A stretch of DNA of 64,000 nucleotides from Rhodobium gokarnense (GCF_025961475.1 NZ_JAOQNS010000008.1:175901-239900), one strand, 5' to 3'. Shown: positions 49,047 to 58,432, numbered from the stretch's first letter. Made by a program: numbers and translations. The notes: generated by a model not told the origin, from the sequence alone.

Positions 49047-49211
49047 TAGTTATGAAGCCCACCGACAGAGCGGTCACGGCTTGGGAGAGATGAACGCTGA
49101 CCGCAAGGGAACCCGGGCGGTCTCCGGGACGGCGCCACCGGCAATCACGGTGGTCACAAAAGCAAACTGCCGGATTCTTCGGCAAACGCGCCGGGAATCC
49201 TGATACCTCGC
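49015..49211 (-). ncRNA. candidate structured small RNA between xthA and amtB
   Basis: About 200 bases on the minus strand with stacked hairpins and a strong terminator but no convincing protein frame. Hairpins: GGATTC/GAATCC with inner CGGC/GCCG (49172-49200), CCACCG/CGGTGG (49135-49153) and GCGGTCA/TGACCGC (49070-49104). A sigma54-like TGGCACG...TTG element lies just upstream (49223-49236). I do not recognise a known RNA family. The 5' end is inferred from the promoter-like element. Confidence 0.5.
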
Positions 49212-49222
49212 ATTTCTACTCA

Positions 49223-49236
49223 CAAGTTCCGTGCCA
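49223..49236 (-). promoter_or_regulatory. sigma54-like promoter for the candidate sRNA
   Basis: On the minus strand TGGCACGGAACTTG: the -24 element TGGCACG is perfect and TTG follows at the right spacing, but the -12 dinucleotide is GT instead of GC. A similar element lies before glnK. Confidence 0.4.
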
Positions 49237-49489
49237 ACCGCGTCGGGCGCGCTGAAACCCCTGGAAATGCGGGGAAACTCGGAACTGCTCGCATTCTACG
49301 TTGACTGCTGGAACCGGCCCGGCGGCGGGTTTGTGCCGTCTGGGCGGGCAAATGCCTGTTTTTCGACCTCGGTTCCGAGGCAGTTCCAGCGGCCCGATTT
49401 GCGGGGCGCAGCGGGCCGTGCCGGGCGCCGGCGTCGACGGTGTGCCGTTCAGATAATTGCGCCGCAACGAGGGCCTCATGCCAACGCAC

Positions 49490-49522
49490 AAAAAAAGCGC
49501 CGGGGGAAAAATCCCCCGGCGC
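49490..49522 (-). terminator. rho-independent terminator after amtB
   Basis: On the minus strand GCGCCGGGGG pairs with CCCCCGGCGC around ATTTTT-type bases, followed by TTTTTTT. It begins about 33 bases after the amtB stop. Confidence 0.92.
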
Positions 49523-49554
49523 CTGATGTCGTGGTGTCGGTTTCGGGCGGGGCG

Positions 49555-50922
49555 TCAGACGCGCTGGCTGCCCGTGCCGAATTCCGGATAGGCTTCGACG
49601 CCGATCTCCGCCTTGTCGAGGCCGGCATATTCTTCCTCGGCCGAGACGCGGATGCCGATGACCATCTTCAGGATGACCCAGGCGACGAGCGAGACGACGA
49701 AGGCGAACACGCCGTAGGCGACGATGCCGATGGCCTGGACGGCGAAGCTGGCGTCGCCATTGGTGATCGGAACCGCGATGGTGCCCCAGATACCGGCCAG
49801 AAGGTGGACCGGAATGGCGCCGACCACGTCGTCGATCTTCAGCTTGTCGAGCAGCGGCACGGCGAAGACGACGATGACGGCACCGACGCCACCGATGATG
49901 ATCGCCATCAGCGGGCTCGGCGTCAGCGGTTCGGCGGTGATCGAGACGAGGCCGGCCAGGGCGCCGTTGAGGGCCATGGTGATGTCGACCTTGCCGTAGA
50001 GGATCTGGGTCAGGATGATCGCGACGACGACACCGCCGGCCGCGGCCAGGTTGGTGTTGGCGAAGATGCGCGACACGTCGGCGGCGTCCGAGGCGGTGCC
50101 GAGGGCGAGCTGCGAGCCGCCGTTAAAGCCGAACCAGCCGAGCCACAGGATGAAGGTGCCGAGCGTGGCGAGCGGCATGGACGAACCCGGAAGAGCGTTC
50201 ACTTCGCCGTTCGTGCCGTACTTGCCCGAACGCGCGCCGAGGATGAGCGCACCGGCGAGAGCGGCCCAGCCGCCGACGGAGTGCACGAGGGTCGAACCGG
50301 CGAAGTCCTGGAAGCCCATCTGGTCGAGCCAGCCCGCGCCCCACTTCCACGAACCGGCGAGCGGATAGATGATGCCGGTCAGAAGGACGGTGAAGATCAG
50401 GAACGGCCACAGCTTGATGCGCTCGGCAAGGGTGCCGGAGACGATCGAGGCGGTGGTGGCGCAGAACACCATCTGGAAGAACCAGTCGGACGGCACCGAA
50501 TAGCCGCCGTCGGCTGTCGAGCCCGCGCCGGCCGCTGGCCAGGAATAGGGCATCGGGGTGCCGAACCAGCCGCCATTGGCGGCAACGTCGGTGTACATCA
50601 GCGCATAGCCGACGACCCAGTACATGATGCCGGCGATCGCATAGAGCGCGATGTTCTTCAGCAACTGCATCGAGACGTTCTTGGAGCGGACGAGACCGGC
50701 TTCCAGCATCGCGAAGCCGGCCGCCATCCACATCACCAGGAAGCCCATGGAGAGGAACAGGAAGGTGTTGAAGATGTATTGGGCCTCGGCGGAAAGCGTG
50801 CCGGAGCCGGCGGGCGCGGCCGCCGGCGCGGTCGTTGCCGCGTCCTGGGCCAGCGCCGGGTCGGCAAATGCCGCCAGCGCCGTAAGCGCAGTCACAGTGG
50901 AGAAGATGGAAAGGGGTTTCAT
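49555..50922 (-). CDS. amtB: ammonium transporter
   Basis: Inner-membrane trimeric ammonium channel/transporter controlled by PII binding. The 455-residue product has an N-terminal signal-like segment (FSTVTALTALAAFADPALA), then about 11 transmembrane helices. Conserved blocks include FLVMWMAAGFAMLEAGLVRS, TLVHSVGGWAAL (pore His), WLGWFGFNGGS and VGAIPVHLLAGIWGT (second pore His). The cytoplasmic C-terminal GVEAYPEF is where GlnK docks. It is 29 bases after glnK on the same strand, the classical glnK-amtB operon. Confidence 0.97.
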   Translation of the reverse strand: MKPLSIFSTVTALTALAAFADPALAQDAATTAPAAAPAGSGTLSAEAQYIFNTFLFLSMGFLVMWMAAGFAMLEAGLVRSKNVSMQLLKNIALYAIAGIMYWVVGYALMYTDVAANGGWFGTPMPYSWPAAGAGSTADGGYSVPSDWFFQMVFCATTASIVSGTLAERIKLWPFLIFTVLLTGIIYPLAGSWKWGAGWLDQMGFQDFAGSTLVHSVGGWAALAGALILGARSGKYGTNGEVNALPGSSMPLATLGTFILWLGWFGFNGGSQLALGTASDAADVSRIFANTNLAAAGGVVVAIILTQILYGKVDITMALNGALAGLVSITAEPLTPSPLMAIIIGGVGAVIVVFAVPLLDKLKIDDVVGAIPVHLLAGIWGTIAVPITNGDASFAVQAIGIVAYGVFAFVVSLVAWVILKMVIGIRVSAEEEYAGLDKAEIGVEAYPEFGTGSQRV

Positions 50923-50951
50923 GGTTGTCTCCTGGATATGATACGCGACGC

Positions 50952-51622
<671 letters not shown>

Positions 51623-52480
51623 TCAGCCGGCGATCCGCAAGAGGCCTTCCTGGACGACGCTGGCGACGAGCGTGCCGTCGCGCGTGAACACCAGCCCGCG
51701 CCCGAGCCCGCGCCCGGCCGACGTGTTCGGCCCGTCCTGGGCGTAGAGCAGCCAGTCGTCGGCCCGGAACGGCCGGTGGAACCAGATCGCGTGGTCGAGG
51801 CTCGCCGGCTGCAGGTCCTTGTCGAAGACGGATCGGCCGTGGGCGAACAGGGCGGTGTCGAGGAGCGTCATGTCCGAGGCATAGCCGAGCGCGCAGTCGT
51901 GGATGTCCTGGTCGTCCGGCAGGGGGCCGGTGGCGCGGATCCAGACATGCTGGACCGGCGGGAACTTCTCACGGCTGTGGTAGTGGGCGAGGTTGACCGG
52001 CCTGAGCTCCAGCGGCCGCTCCCGCTCCCAGTAACGGCGCACATTTTCCGGCCCGTTTTCCAGAAAATAGTCGCGCATCTCCGCCTCGCCCGGCAGGTCC
52101 TCCGGCATCGGCACCTCGGGCATGGCGACGTGGTGGTCGAGCCCGTCCTCGCGGACCTGGAACGAGGCGGCCATGGAAAAGATCGCCCGTCCGTGCTGGA
52201 TGGCGACCACGCGCCTCGTTGTGAACGAGCGGCCGTCGCGGATGCGGTCGACCTCGTAGACGATCGGCACGCTCGGATCGCCGGGCCTCAGGAAATAGCC
52301 GTGCATGGAATGCACCGGCCGGCCGACGACGGTGCGCGCGGCGGCGACCAGCGCCTGGCCGACGACCTGGCCCCCGAAAACGCGCTGCCAGCCGACCTGC
52401 GGGCTCATGCCACGGAACAGGTTGTGTTCGATGCGCTCAAGATCGAGTATCGACAGAAGCGTTTCGACGGCGGTCGACAT
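51623..52480 (-). CDS. tesB: acyl-CoA thioesterase II
   Basis: Double-hotdog thioesterase hydrolysing medium- and long-chain acyl-CoA. The 285-residue product has the first hotdog with FRGMSPQVGWQRVFGGQVVGQ and SMHGYFLRPGDPSVP (quoted in pieces). The second has ALGYASDMTLLDTALFAHG and SLDHAIWFHRPFRADDWLLY, carrying the Asp/Thr/Gln catalytic set of TesB. The frame is open far upstream into the divergent hydroxylase gene, but the ATG at 52480 begins the conserved protein. Confidence 0.94.
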   Translation of the reverse strand: MSTAVETLLSILDLERIEHNLFRGMSPQVGWQRVFGGQVVGQALVAAARTVVGRPVHSMHGYFLRPGDPSVPIVYEVDRIRDGRSFTTRRVVAIQHGRAIFSMAASFQVREDGLDHHVAMPEVPMPEDLPGEAEMRDYFLENGPENVRRYWERERPLELRPVNLAHYHSREKFPPVQHVWIRATGPLPDDQDIHDCALGYASDMTLLDTALFAHGRSVFDKDLQPASLDHAIWFHRPFRADDWLLYAQDGPNTSAGRGLGRGLVFTRDGTLVASVVQEGLLRIAG

Positions 52481-52579
52481 GGCGGCGGTCCGGATTATGT
52501 TTCGATGCGGGCGGAGCGAGACTAGCCGTGTTCGACCGCGCAAAGTCAAGCCGCCACGCCGGCCACGGGAGAGGTGACA

Positions 52580-53836
52580 ATGCCGACAGCAGGAACGAAG
52601 CCAGCGAACGGCGCAGGGACCAGGGATCTCGACGTTTTCATTGCCGGCGGCGGCTATGTCGGCCTGTCGCTCGCGCTCGCCCTGAAGAAGGCCGCGCCCG
52701 GCCTTGCGGTTGCCGTTGCCGATGCCCGCCCGCCCGAAGCCTTCGAGAAGGACGAGCGCGCCTCCGCCTTCGCCGCAGCCGCCTGCCGCCTGTTCGGCAC
52801 CCTCGGCGTCTGGCGCGAGATCCGGGGCGAGGCGCAGCCGATCACCGACATGATCGTCACCGACAGCCGCCTGCGCGACATGGTCCGGCCGGTCTACCTC
52901 ACCTTCGAGGGCGACCTGGAGCCGGGCGAGCCCTTCGCCCACATGCTGCACAACCGGGTTCTGGTGAAGGCCCTCTTGGGCGCCGCCGCAAAGGCCGGCG
53001 TGGAACTCCTGGCACCGGCCCCGGTCGATGATTTTTCGACCGGCGACGAGCAGGTCACCATCCGCCTCAAGGACGGCAGCGAGCGCCGGGCCCGGCTGCT
53101 GGTCGCCGCCGACGGGGTGCGCTCGCGGCTGCGCGATCTGGCCAACATCCGCACCGTGAAATGGGACTACGGCCAGTCCGGCATCGTCACCACCGTCGCC
53201 CACGAACGCCCCCACCACGGCCGCGCGGAAGAGCACTTCCTGCCGTCCGGGCCGTTCGCCATCCTGCCGCTGAAGGGCGACCGCTCTTCCCTCGTCTGGA
53301 CGGAAAAGCGCGGCGAGGCGGAGCGGCTCGTGGCCGGCGACGACTTCACCTTCGAGCTGGAACTGGAACGCCGTTTCGGCCGCCACCTCGGCAAGCTGCG
53401 CCTCGACGGGCCGCGCCAGGCCTATCCGCTCGGCCTGACGCTTGCCCGCAGCTTCATCGCGCCGCGCATGGCGCTGGCCGGCGATGCCGCCCACGGCATC
53501 CACCCGATTTCCGGCCAGGGCCTCAATCTCGGGTTTCGCGACATTGCCGCGCTTGCCGAGATCGTCGTGGAAACCCACCGGCTCGGCCTCGATGTCGGCT
53601 CGATGGAAGTGCTGGAGCGCTACCAGAGCTGGCGCCGCTTCGACACCTGGCAGATGGGCGTCGTCACCGACGTGCTCAACCGGCTGTTTTCCAACGATAA
53701 CGACCTTGTCCGCGCGATCCGCGATGTCGGCCTCGGCGTCGTCGACCGGCTGCCGGGCCTGAAGAAGATGTTCATCGGCGAGGCGGCCGGCATGGCCGGC
53801 GACGTGCCCCGGCTGCTGCGCGGCGAGGCGCTCTGA
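52580..53836 (+). CDS. UbiH/UbiF/COQ6-family FAD hydroxylase
   Basis: Flavin monooxygenase expected to hydroxylate the ubiquinone ring precursor. The 418-residue product has the FAD-binding DVFIAGGGYVGLSLALALKK (N-terminal), the RLLVAADGVRSRLR (DG motif) and the C-terminal MALAGDAAHGIHPISGQGLNLGF (quoted partly; GD motif). Which ring position it modifies cannot be told. The ATG at 52580 has GGAGAGG 5 bases upstream; a GTG at 52574 is the alternative. Divergent from tesB with 99 bases between starts. Confidence 0.93.
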   Translation: MPTAGTKPANGAGTRDLDVFIAGGGYVGLSLALALKKAAPGLAVAVADARPPEAFEKDERASAFAAAACRLFGTLGVWREIRGEAQPITDMIVTDSRLRDMVRPVYLTFEGDLEPGEPFAHMLHNRVLVKALLGAAAKAGVELLAPAPVDDFSTGDEQVTIRLKDGSERRARLLVAADGVRSRLRDLANIRTVKWDYGQSGIVTTVAHERPHHGRAEEHFLPSGPFAILPLKGDRSSLVWTEKRGEAERLVAGDDFTFELELERRFGRHLGKLRLDGPRQAYPLGLTLARSFIAPRMALAGDAAHGIHPISGQGLNLGFRDIAALAEIVVETHRLGLDVGSMEVLERYQSWRRFDTWQMGVVTDVLNRLFSNDNDLVRAIRDVGLGVVDRLPGLKKMFIGEAAGMAGDVPRLLRGEAL

Positions 53837-53992
53837 GGCGTCCGATCCACCTGGCCCGGTTTGGGTCCGGCCCTTGGATCCGGCCCTTGCAACTGGCTTT
53901 GCGCTGAACCGGGACGCCCGGTGTTCACCGTGCGGCCGGGCTGCCTGCGCGGCGGCGGCAAATCCACAAATAAGCGATAGCACCGGTATTTA

Positions 53993-54015
53993 TTAACCCG
54001 GCTTCCGGGTAATAA
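53993..54015. promoter_or_regulatory. palindrome between the hydroxylase and the unknown gene
   Basis: ACCCGG-CTT-CCGGGT flanked by ATTA on the left and AATAAT on the right, in an AT-rich stretch. It may terminate the hydroxylase transcript or act as an operator for the gene at 54117. Confidence 0.45.
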
Positions 54016-54116
54016 TACGAAGCATATCAATCCGAATATTACGATGTGTCGAAATGATTTATTTAGAGTTTCCCCGTAGTTTTGGTTAATCGTAATAACA
54101 TGCAGAGAGAAAAAGG

Positions 54117-54779
54117 ATGGGACGCCAGCTGCCGGGTCCGCATCACTGCGTGACCCTGGGGATCTCAGAAGCATTGAATGTCTTCAAGTTCCTGAAGGAG
54201 GAGAGTGAAAGCGACGCCAATATCGGCAAGATCGATCTCGATGCGTTAATGCAGAAATATCTCGTGAAGATGTCCCGGGAGATGGGGCGATATTACGAGT
54301 CGAACGCCCGCTGTTATGCCTCGATCGAAACCGACTATCCGATCTTCAATCCGCGGAAACTGGCCCACAGCCTGCTGACGGAGCATTTGCGCCAGCCGAT
54401 CCTGTCGAGCTTCAAGCTGCAGACCCAGGACGCCTCCAAAAGCTGGATCACCTTCTTCGTGCACGGCCTGATGAATTTCGCCACCCACGAGATCGGCACC
54501 GACCTGCCGGCGGCGGTGGCCAAGCGCTACAACACCCTCGCCTTCACCAACTCCCAGAACATAACGATCGAGACCTGCCTGCATGACGAGGGCATTTCCA
54601 CGATCCTCGCCGCCTTCGTGAAGAAGTTCCGCCCGGTGCTGATCAACGAGGAGATCCTCGACCGGCTGACCAAATTCCTCAACAAGGAAATGGACGAACG
54701 GTTCGAAAGCCGCGGCCCGAGCCGGCTTCACGTCAACAACAAGGAAGTGACGATCTTCTTCACCAAGGCGATCGGCTGA
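54117..54779 (+). CDS. hypothetical protein, function unknown
   Basis: No family recognised. The 220-residue product is soluble, with no signal peptide or membrane helix, and is predicted largely helical at its N-terminus (FKFLKEESESDANIGKIDLD, LMQKYLVKMSREMGRYYES). Later parts are mixed (TIETCLHDEGISTILAAFVKK, SRLHVNNKEVTIFFTKAIG). The upstream 120 bases are markedly AT-rich for this genome. The ATG at 54117 has AAAAAGG immediately before it, unusually close; GAGAG lies further up. Single gene between a hydroxylase and a convergent TetR gene. Confidence 0.75.
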   Translation: MGRQLPGPHHCVTLGISEALNVFKFLKEESESDANIGKIDLDALMQKYLVKMSREMGRYYESNARCYASIETDYPIFNPRKLAHSLLTEHLRQPILSSFKLQTQDASKSWITFFVHGLMNFATHEIGTDLPAAVAKRYNTLAFTNSQNITIETCLHDEGISTILAAFVKKFRPVLINEEILDRLTKFLNKEMDERFESRGPSRLHVNNKEVTIFFTKAIG

Positions 54780-54932
54780 GGCCGGAGCGGCCGACGCCCG
54801 GGGCTCGCCAGAGCGGTTCACGCGATTACGGAGTCGCCCCAAACGCTCTAACTTTTTGTTTTGGCGCGTATTCTTATCCGAAAACCGGTTCCCACTGTTC
54901 GCTGACGCGGACCTTCGGTTCGGGAATACGCC

Positions 54933-55511
54933 CTAGGGCGCCGGGCAGCCGAGGTCGTCGGCCATGTCCCGGAAGGCGCGGTGGAGCCGGTTCGCATCGC
55001 GCGTTCCCTGCGCGGTGACGATCGCGCCCTGCCACTCCGTCACGGTGCGCTCGGCCCGCCGCAGCGCCACGTCGGAAGCAACGCCGGTGTCGACGAGCGT
55101 TTCCTGCAGGCGTCGCTCCAGCATCTCGAAGGCTTCGCCGGCGCGCCGCGCCGTATCCAGGTCGAATGCCGAAAAGTCCCGGATTGCCGCCGCGATCTGG
55201 CAGCCGTGCTTGTCGTAGTCCTCGCTGCCGCGCGCCATCACGCCGAGGATCGCCGACAGCCGCGCGGTGGCCGGCGCACCGGTCTCCTCGATCTCGTCGA
55301 GCTTGCGCTCCACATCCTCCACGAACATGTCGGCAACGGCGCGGGCAAGCGCCGCCTTGCTCTTGAAATAATAGTAGACATTGCCGAGCGGAACGTCCGC
55401 TTCGGTGGCGATGTCGGCAAGGCTGGCGCCCGCATATCCTTTCGTCCAAAACAGCTTGGCGGCTGCCTCGACCAGGCGGTTGCGTTTGTCGGCGGCGGAT
55501 TTTCGGGCCAT
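54933..55511 (-). CDS. TetR-family transcriptional regulator
   Basis: Repressor-type DNA-binding protein. The 192-residue product has the N-terminal TetR HTH (about residues 10-55: LVEAAAKLFWTKGYAGASLADIA shortened here, VPLGNVYYYFKSK). A variable C-terminal ligand domain resembles the group with a CQIAAAIRDFSA segment. The ATG at 55511 gives the usual start. Divergent from a short-chain dehydrogenase 128 bases away, which is the likely target; the interval holds TTGGATAAACTGGAT near the start. Confidence 0.93.
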   Translation of the reverse strand: MARKSAADKRNRLVEAAAKLFWTKGYAGASLADIATEADVPLGNVYYYFKSKAALARAVADMFVEDVERKLDEIEETGAPATARLSAILGVMARGSEDYDKHGCQIAAAIRDFSAFDLDTARRAGEAFEMLERRLQETLVDTGVASDVALRRAERTVTEWQGAIVTAQGTRDANRLHRAFRDMADDLGCPAP

Positions 55512-55639
55512 ATCCAGTTTATCCAAGGCTCGTCGATTAAGTCAGGCTTCCAACGCCGGGGGGGTGCCATTGTTCCCTTTGCCGCCAAAATGCCAAATTG
55601 TGGGTGGCAACGCCGCAACGCCGGGGATACGGTCCGGCC

Positions 55640-56467
55640 ATGACCAGACGAACCATCCTGATCACCGGCTGTTCCTCGGGAATCGGTGCCGCGGCGGCGC
55701 GGATCCTTCATAGCGAAGGCTGGCGGGTTTTCGCCACTGCGCGCAAGGACGCGGACCTCGCCCGGCTGAAGGACGAGGGCCTCGAGGCATTCTATCTCGA
55801 CTACACGCGGCCGGATTCCATCGAGGCCCTTGCCGAAGAGGTGCTCGCGCGCTCAGACGGCCGGCTGGATGCGCTCTTCAACAACGGCGCCTACGGCCAG
55901 CCCGGCGCGGTGGAGGACGTGCCGGTGGCGGCGCTCAGGGCGCAGATGGAGGCGAATTTCTTCGGCTGGCACGACCTCACGCGCCGCATCATCCCGGCCA
56001 TGCGGGCAGCGGGAAGCGGGCGGATCATCCAGTGTTCGTCGGTGCTGGGGCTGGTGGGAATGCGCTATCGCGGCGCCTATGTGGCCTCAAAGTTCGCCCT
56101 TGAGGGCCTCACCGACGTCATGCGCCAGGAGCTGAGGGGCTCCGGCATCCATGTGGTGTCGATCGAGCCGGGGCCGATCGCAACGAAGTTCACCGAGCAC
56201 TCAAAGCGCGCCTTCGTCGCCAATATCGATCTGGAGAACTCCGCCCACAGCGACTATTACGCGTTTCGGCTGAAGCAGTTCGACGAGGGCGGTGACACGC
56301 GCTTCGAGCTGCCGCCGGAGGCGGTCGTCGCCAAGCTGAAGAAGGCACTGGAAAGCCCCAGCCCGAAGCCGCACTACTACGTCACCTTCCCGACCCACCT
56401 GATGGCGTTCCTGCGCCGCATCCTGCCGACGCGGCTGTTCGATGCCTTCCTGGTGCGGGTCGTCTGA
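55640..56467 (+). CDS. short-chain dehydrogenase/reductase
   Basis: NAD(P)-dependent oxidoreductase, substrate unknown. The 275-residue product has the cofactor loop TGCSSGIGAAAA (Gly-x3-Gly-x-Gly) at residues 9-20, FNNGAYG, the catalytic Ser in IQCSSVLG and the Tyr-x3-Lys pair in YVASK. The C-terminal extension HYYVTFPTHLMAFLRRILP resembles SDRs that associate with membranes. The ATG at 55640 is the conserved start. Probably regulated by the divergent TetR protein. Confidence 0.92.
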   Translation: MTRRTILITGCSSGIGAAAARILHSEGWRVFATARKDADLARLKDEGLEAFYLDYTRPDSIEALAEEVLARSDGRLDALFNNGAYGQPGAVEDVPVAALRAQMEANFFGWHDLTRRIIPAMRAAGSGRIIQCSSVLGLVGMRYRGAYVASKFALEGLTDVMRQELRGSGIHVVSIEPGPIATKFTEHSKRAFVANIDLENSAHSDYYAFRLKQFDEGGDTRFELPPEAVVAKLKKALESPSPKPHYYVTFPTHLMAFLRRILPTRLFDAFLVRVV

Positions 56468-56475
56468 GCCCCGGC

Positions 56476-56856
56476 TCAGCCGGAGGCCTGCCAGGCGATG
56501 ATCGAGGCGTAGAGATCGTTGTAGTCGTCGTCGTTGGAGTCTTCCAGGAGCAGGTTGTAGCCCTGGCCGATAATGGCTCCCGTGTCGGAGGGAACGCTGT
56601 AGGGCTGCAGCACCGTCTTGATCGTGTCGGAGCTGGCGATGCTGATCTGGAGCTGCATGTTGCTGCCGGCCACCTGCTGGTAGCCGCTCGACAGCGGCGG
56701 CATGAAGGACTGGGACGCCCTGCACTGGTTGTCCACATAGGTCTTGGTGTCGTCCTTCAGCGTCACGCAGATGTTGAAGGCGGCCTGGGTGTTGATGTTC
56801 CAGGCCATGTACCAGTTTTTCGGGATGCTCTGCAGCAGGATCGTCTTTGACGCCAT
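56476..56856 (-). CDS. hypothetical protein with acidic DxDYND motif (protease cluster gene 3)
   Basis: Not assigned to a family. The 126-residue product has no signal peptide and looks beta-rich. The C-terminus carries LLEDSNDDDYNDLYASIIAW, resembling the ED-x-D-DYND calcium-binding element of several beta-sandwich proteins. Two cysteines (in NICVT and NQCRAS) are present. The ATG at 56856 follows AAAGGGACACG. It is the last of three minus-strand genes after an AvrRpt2-like protease gene, with a 119-base gap to gene 2. Confidence 0.75.
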   Translation of the reverse strand: MASKTILLQSIPKNWYMAWNINTQAAFNICVTLKDDTKTYVDNQCRASQSFMPPLSSGYQQVAGSNMQLQISIASSDTIKTVLQPYSVPSDTGAIIGQGYNLLLEDSNDDDYNDLYASIIAWQASG

Positions 56857-56975
56857 ATCGTGTCCCTTTCGTTTGCCTGCACAGTTGCGTGAGAGCGCAT
56901 TCCCGCAGGGCGCAAGCCGGTCGCCGCTCACACGGACATTCCGTTCGGACAGGAATACGCTTTAAAACAAAGGCC

Positions 56976-57563
56976 TTAGCCGCCCGACGGTCCGGGCATC
57001 GCGTCCTGGGCCTCCAGAACCTCGGCGGCCCGCCTGGCGAGGACCTCAAGGACTTCCTTCTCGCCGTGCGGCTCGCCGTTTTTCAGGTCCGTCATGTTGG
57101 GTCCGATGGGAATGAAGATGTCGTCGTCGCCGTGCAGCCAGAGCGCGGTGAAATGGAGTCCCGGCACCTCCAGCAGGCGGGCCTCGTAGTCGCCCCTGTC
57201 CACCTCGCCGAGCTCGGCCGCCCGCATCAGGCCGTTGGCCGTCGCGCCGGCCGCCGGCCCCTCGTGGAAGGCGACCACCCGGGCCTCGCTGCCCTCGGCG
57301 GCAAGCTCGGCCTCGGCGCGCATCGCGCCCTCGTCGCCGACGAGGTGGCGCCAGTTGCCCGGACGGCTTTCGGAGAGCGGCCGGCCCTTTGCCAGCGCCC
57401 TCAGATCCGGATGCCAGACCCGGATCGGATGGCTGACGACGGAGCCGCCGGCCGTAAAACGCCTTTCAAGGCTGGTCGCCATCGACGCGCCCCGTTCGGC
57501 GAGATAGAGCTCGACCGCGGCGCTCGCATTCCTGGGGCTGTCCTGTGCAAATCGGATGGGCAT
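56976..57563 (-). CDS. hypothetical protein (protease cluster gene 2)
   Basis: No family recognised. The 195-residue product is soluble with no signal peptide and no cysteine, with PIRVWHPDLRALAKGR, GDEGAMRAEAELAAEG, HFTALWLHGDDDIFIPIGP and a C-terminal helix EVLEVLARRAAEVLEA. The acidic turn HGDDDIF might bind metal. Its start lies 12 bases after the stop of the papain-like protease gene, so the two are very likely co-translated; it may be a substrate, inhibitor or chaperone of the protease. Confidence 0.75.
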   Translation of the reverse strand: MPIRFAQDSPRNASAAVELYLAERGASMATSLERRFTAGGSVVSHPIRVWHPDLRALAKGRPLSESRPGNWRHLVGDEGAMRAEAELAAEGSEARVVAFHEGPAAGATANGLMRAAELGEVDRGDYEARLLEVPGLHFTALWLHGDDDIFIPIGPNMTDLKNGEPHGEKEVLEVLARRAAEVLEAQDAMPGPSGG

Positions 57564-57575
57564 CTCGGGTCCCGC

Positions 57576-58190
57576 TCAGCTGCTAAAGGTCGGTTTGGTA
57601 TAGTAGGTGTGGGTCCACGTCCCGCCGCCATGATACTGCGCCGGAAAATCCGCAAGCGGCATCGACGTCGTGCCGTAGATGGAATCCTCAAGATAGATCG
57701 TGACGTTTGACGGATTGCTCACCGGAAAGGAATAACCGGTGATTGACAGGAAGTGGGCGCCGCCGCCGGTCCAGGCGACCCGGACGCAGACCGGATAGCC
57801 GGTGTTGATCTGGCTTTCGATCGTCGCCGCGCTCGCCGTGCTTCCGGTCATGCTGGCGAACGACTTGGTATAGGTCAGAGACCTGTCGAGATACCCGTAG
57901 ACATTGCAGGGCGACGGCACCGGATTGTTGCAGCAATCACTGTAGCCGAGGCAGCCATTGGCGGTGTCGCACTGGGTCCAGCTTCCGGTCTGGAAGAACA
58001 GGCCGACCGATGTGCCGACGGCCGACCAGCACCAGTTCGTCTGTTGCTGGTGCTGCATGTTGAGCGGCAGAACCCGGCTGATCACGGTGTACCAGTACTT
58101 CGCCACCAGGCTGATCCTGGCGGGAATATCTATGGCCAACCGGCCGAATTTTTTCGTGAAATCGGCCGCCATCACCGAGCTGCGTGCCAT
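57576..58190 (-). CDS. papain-like cysteine protease of the AvrRpt2 type (protease cluster gene 1)
   Basis: Predicted cysteine peptidase. The 204-residue product has a visible catalytic triad: Cys54 in QQQTNWCWSA, His146 in GGGAHFLSITGY and Asp169 in YLEDSIYG. Between Cys and His lies a cysteine-rich insert (NGCLGYSDCCNN, SPCNVYGYLD) usual in bacterial relatives of the plant-pathogen effector AvrRpt2. No signal peptide, so the protein is cytoplasmic or exported by a non-Sec route. The ATG at 58190 is used; an internal ATG at 58172 is possible. First of three minus-strand genes behind an AT-rich leader. Confidence 0.85.
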   Translation of the reverse strand: MARSSVMAADFTKKFGRLAIDIPARISLVAKYWYTVISRVLPLNMQHQQQTNWCWSAVGTSVGLFFQTGSWTQCDTANGCLGYSDCCNNPVPSPCNVYGYLDRSLTYTKSFASMTGSTASAATIESQINTGYPVCVRVAWTGGGAHFLSITGYSFPVSNPSNVTIYLEDSIYGTTSMPLADFPAQYHGGGTWTHTYYTKPTFSS

Positions 58191-58432
58191 CGTGCAACCT
58201 CGCGTTATTGGTGCGGATGATCGTGGCCTCACTTTGTGCGATATATGGCCGTTTTGCAACTATAAAATGTATCTGTTTTCTGCAATTTCTCCACGCGCCC
58301 AACCGGGTACCGGGCCGGTCGCCCCCCGGACCTCCGAGCGAAGCAGCGCGTGCGGCGCGCCCGCTTTTTGCGAAGCGATTGCGACAACGCTGTCAGCGGC
58401 CTATCCTTCCGCAAAACTCCGGCGGAGAGAGA

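Noticed and set aside
48739..49185. 148-codon minus-strand frame covering the candidate sRNA
   Set aside because: Runs through the rho-independent terminator and antisense to the end of xthA, so it cannot be a normal gene.
49216..49491. 91-codon minus-strand frames upstream of the candidate sRNA
   Set aside because: Two overlapping frames of similar length, Arg/Pro/Gly-rich, with no ribosome-binding site or motif; they look like chance.
52481..53983. Long upstream extension of tesB into the hydroxylase gene
   Set aside because: It would overlap the divergent UbiH-family gene completely; the ATG at 52480 begins the conserved TesB protein.
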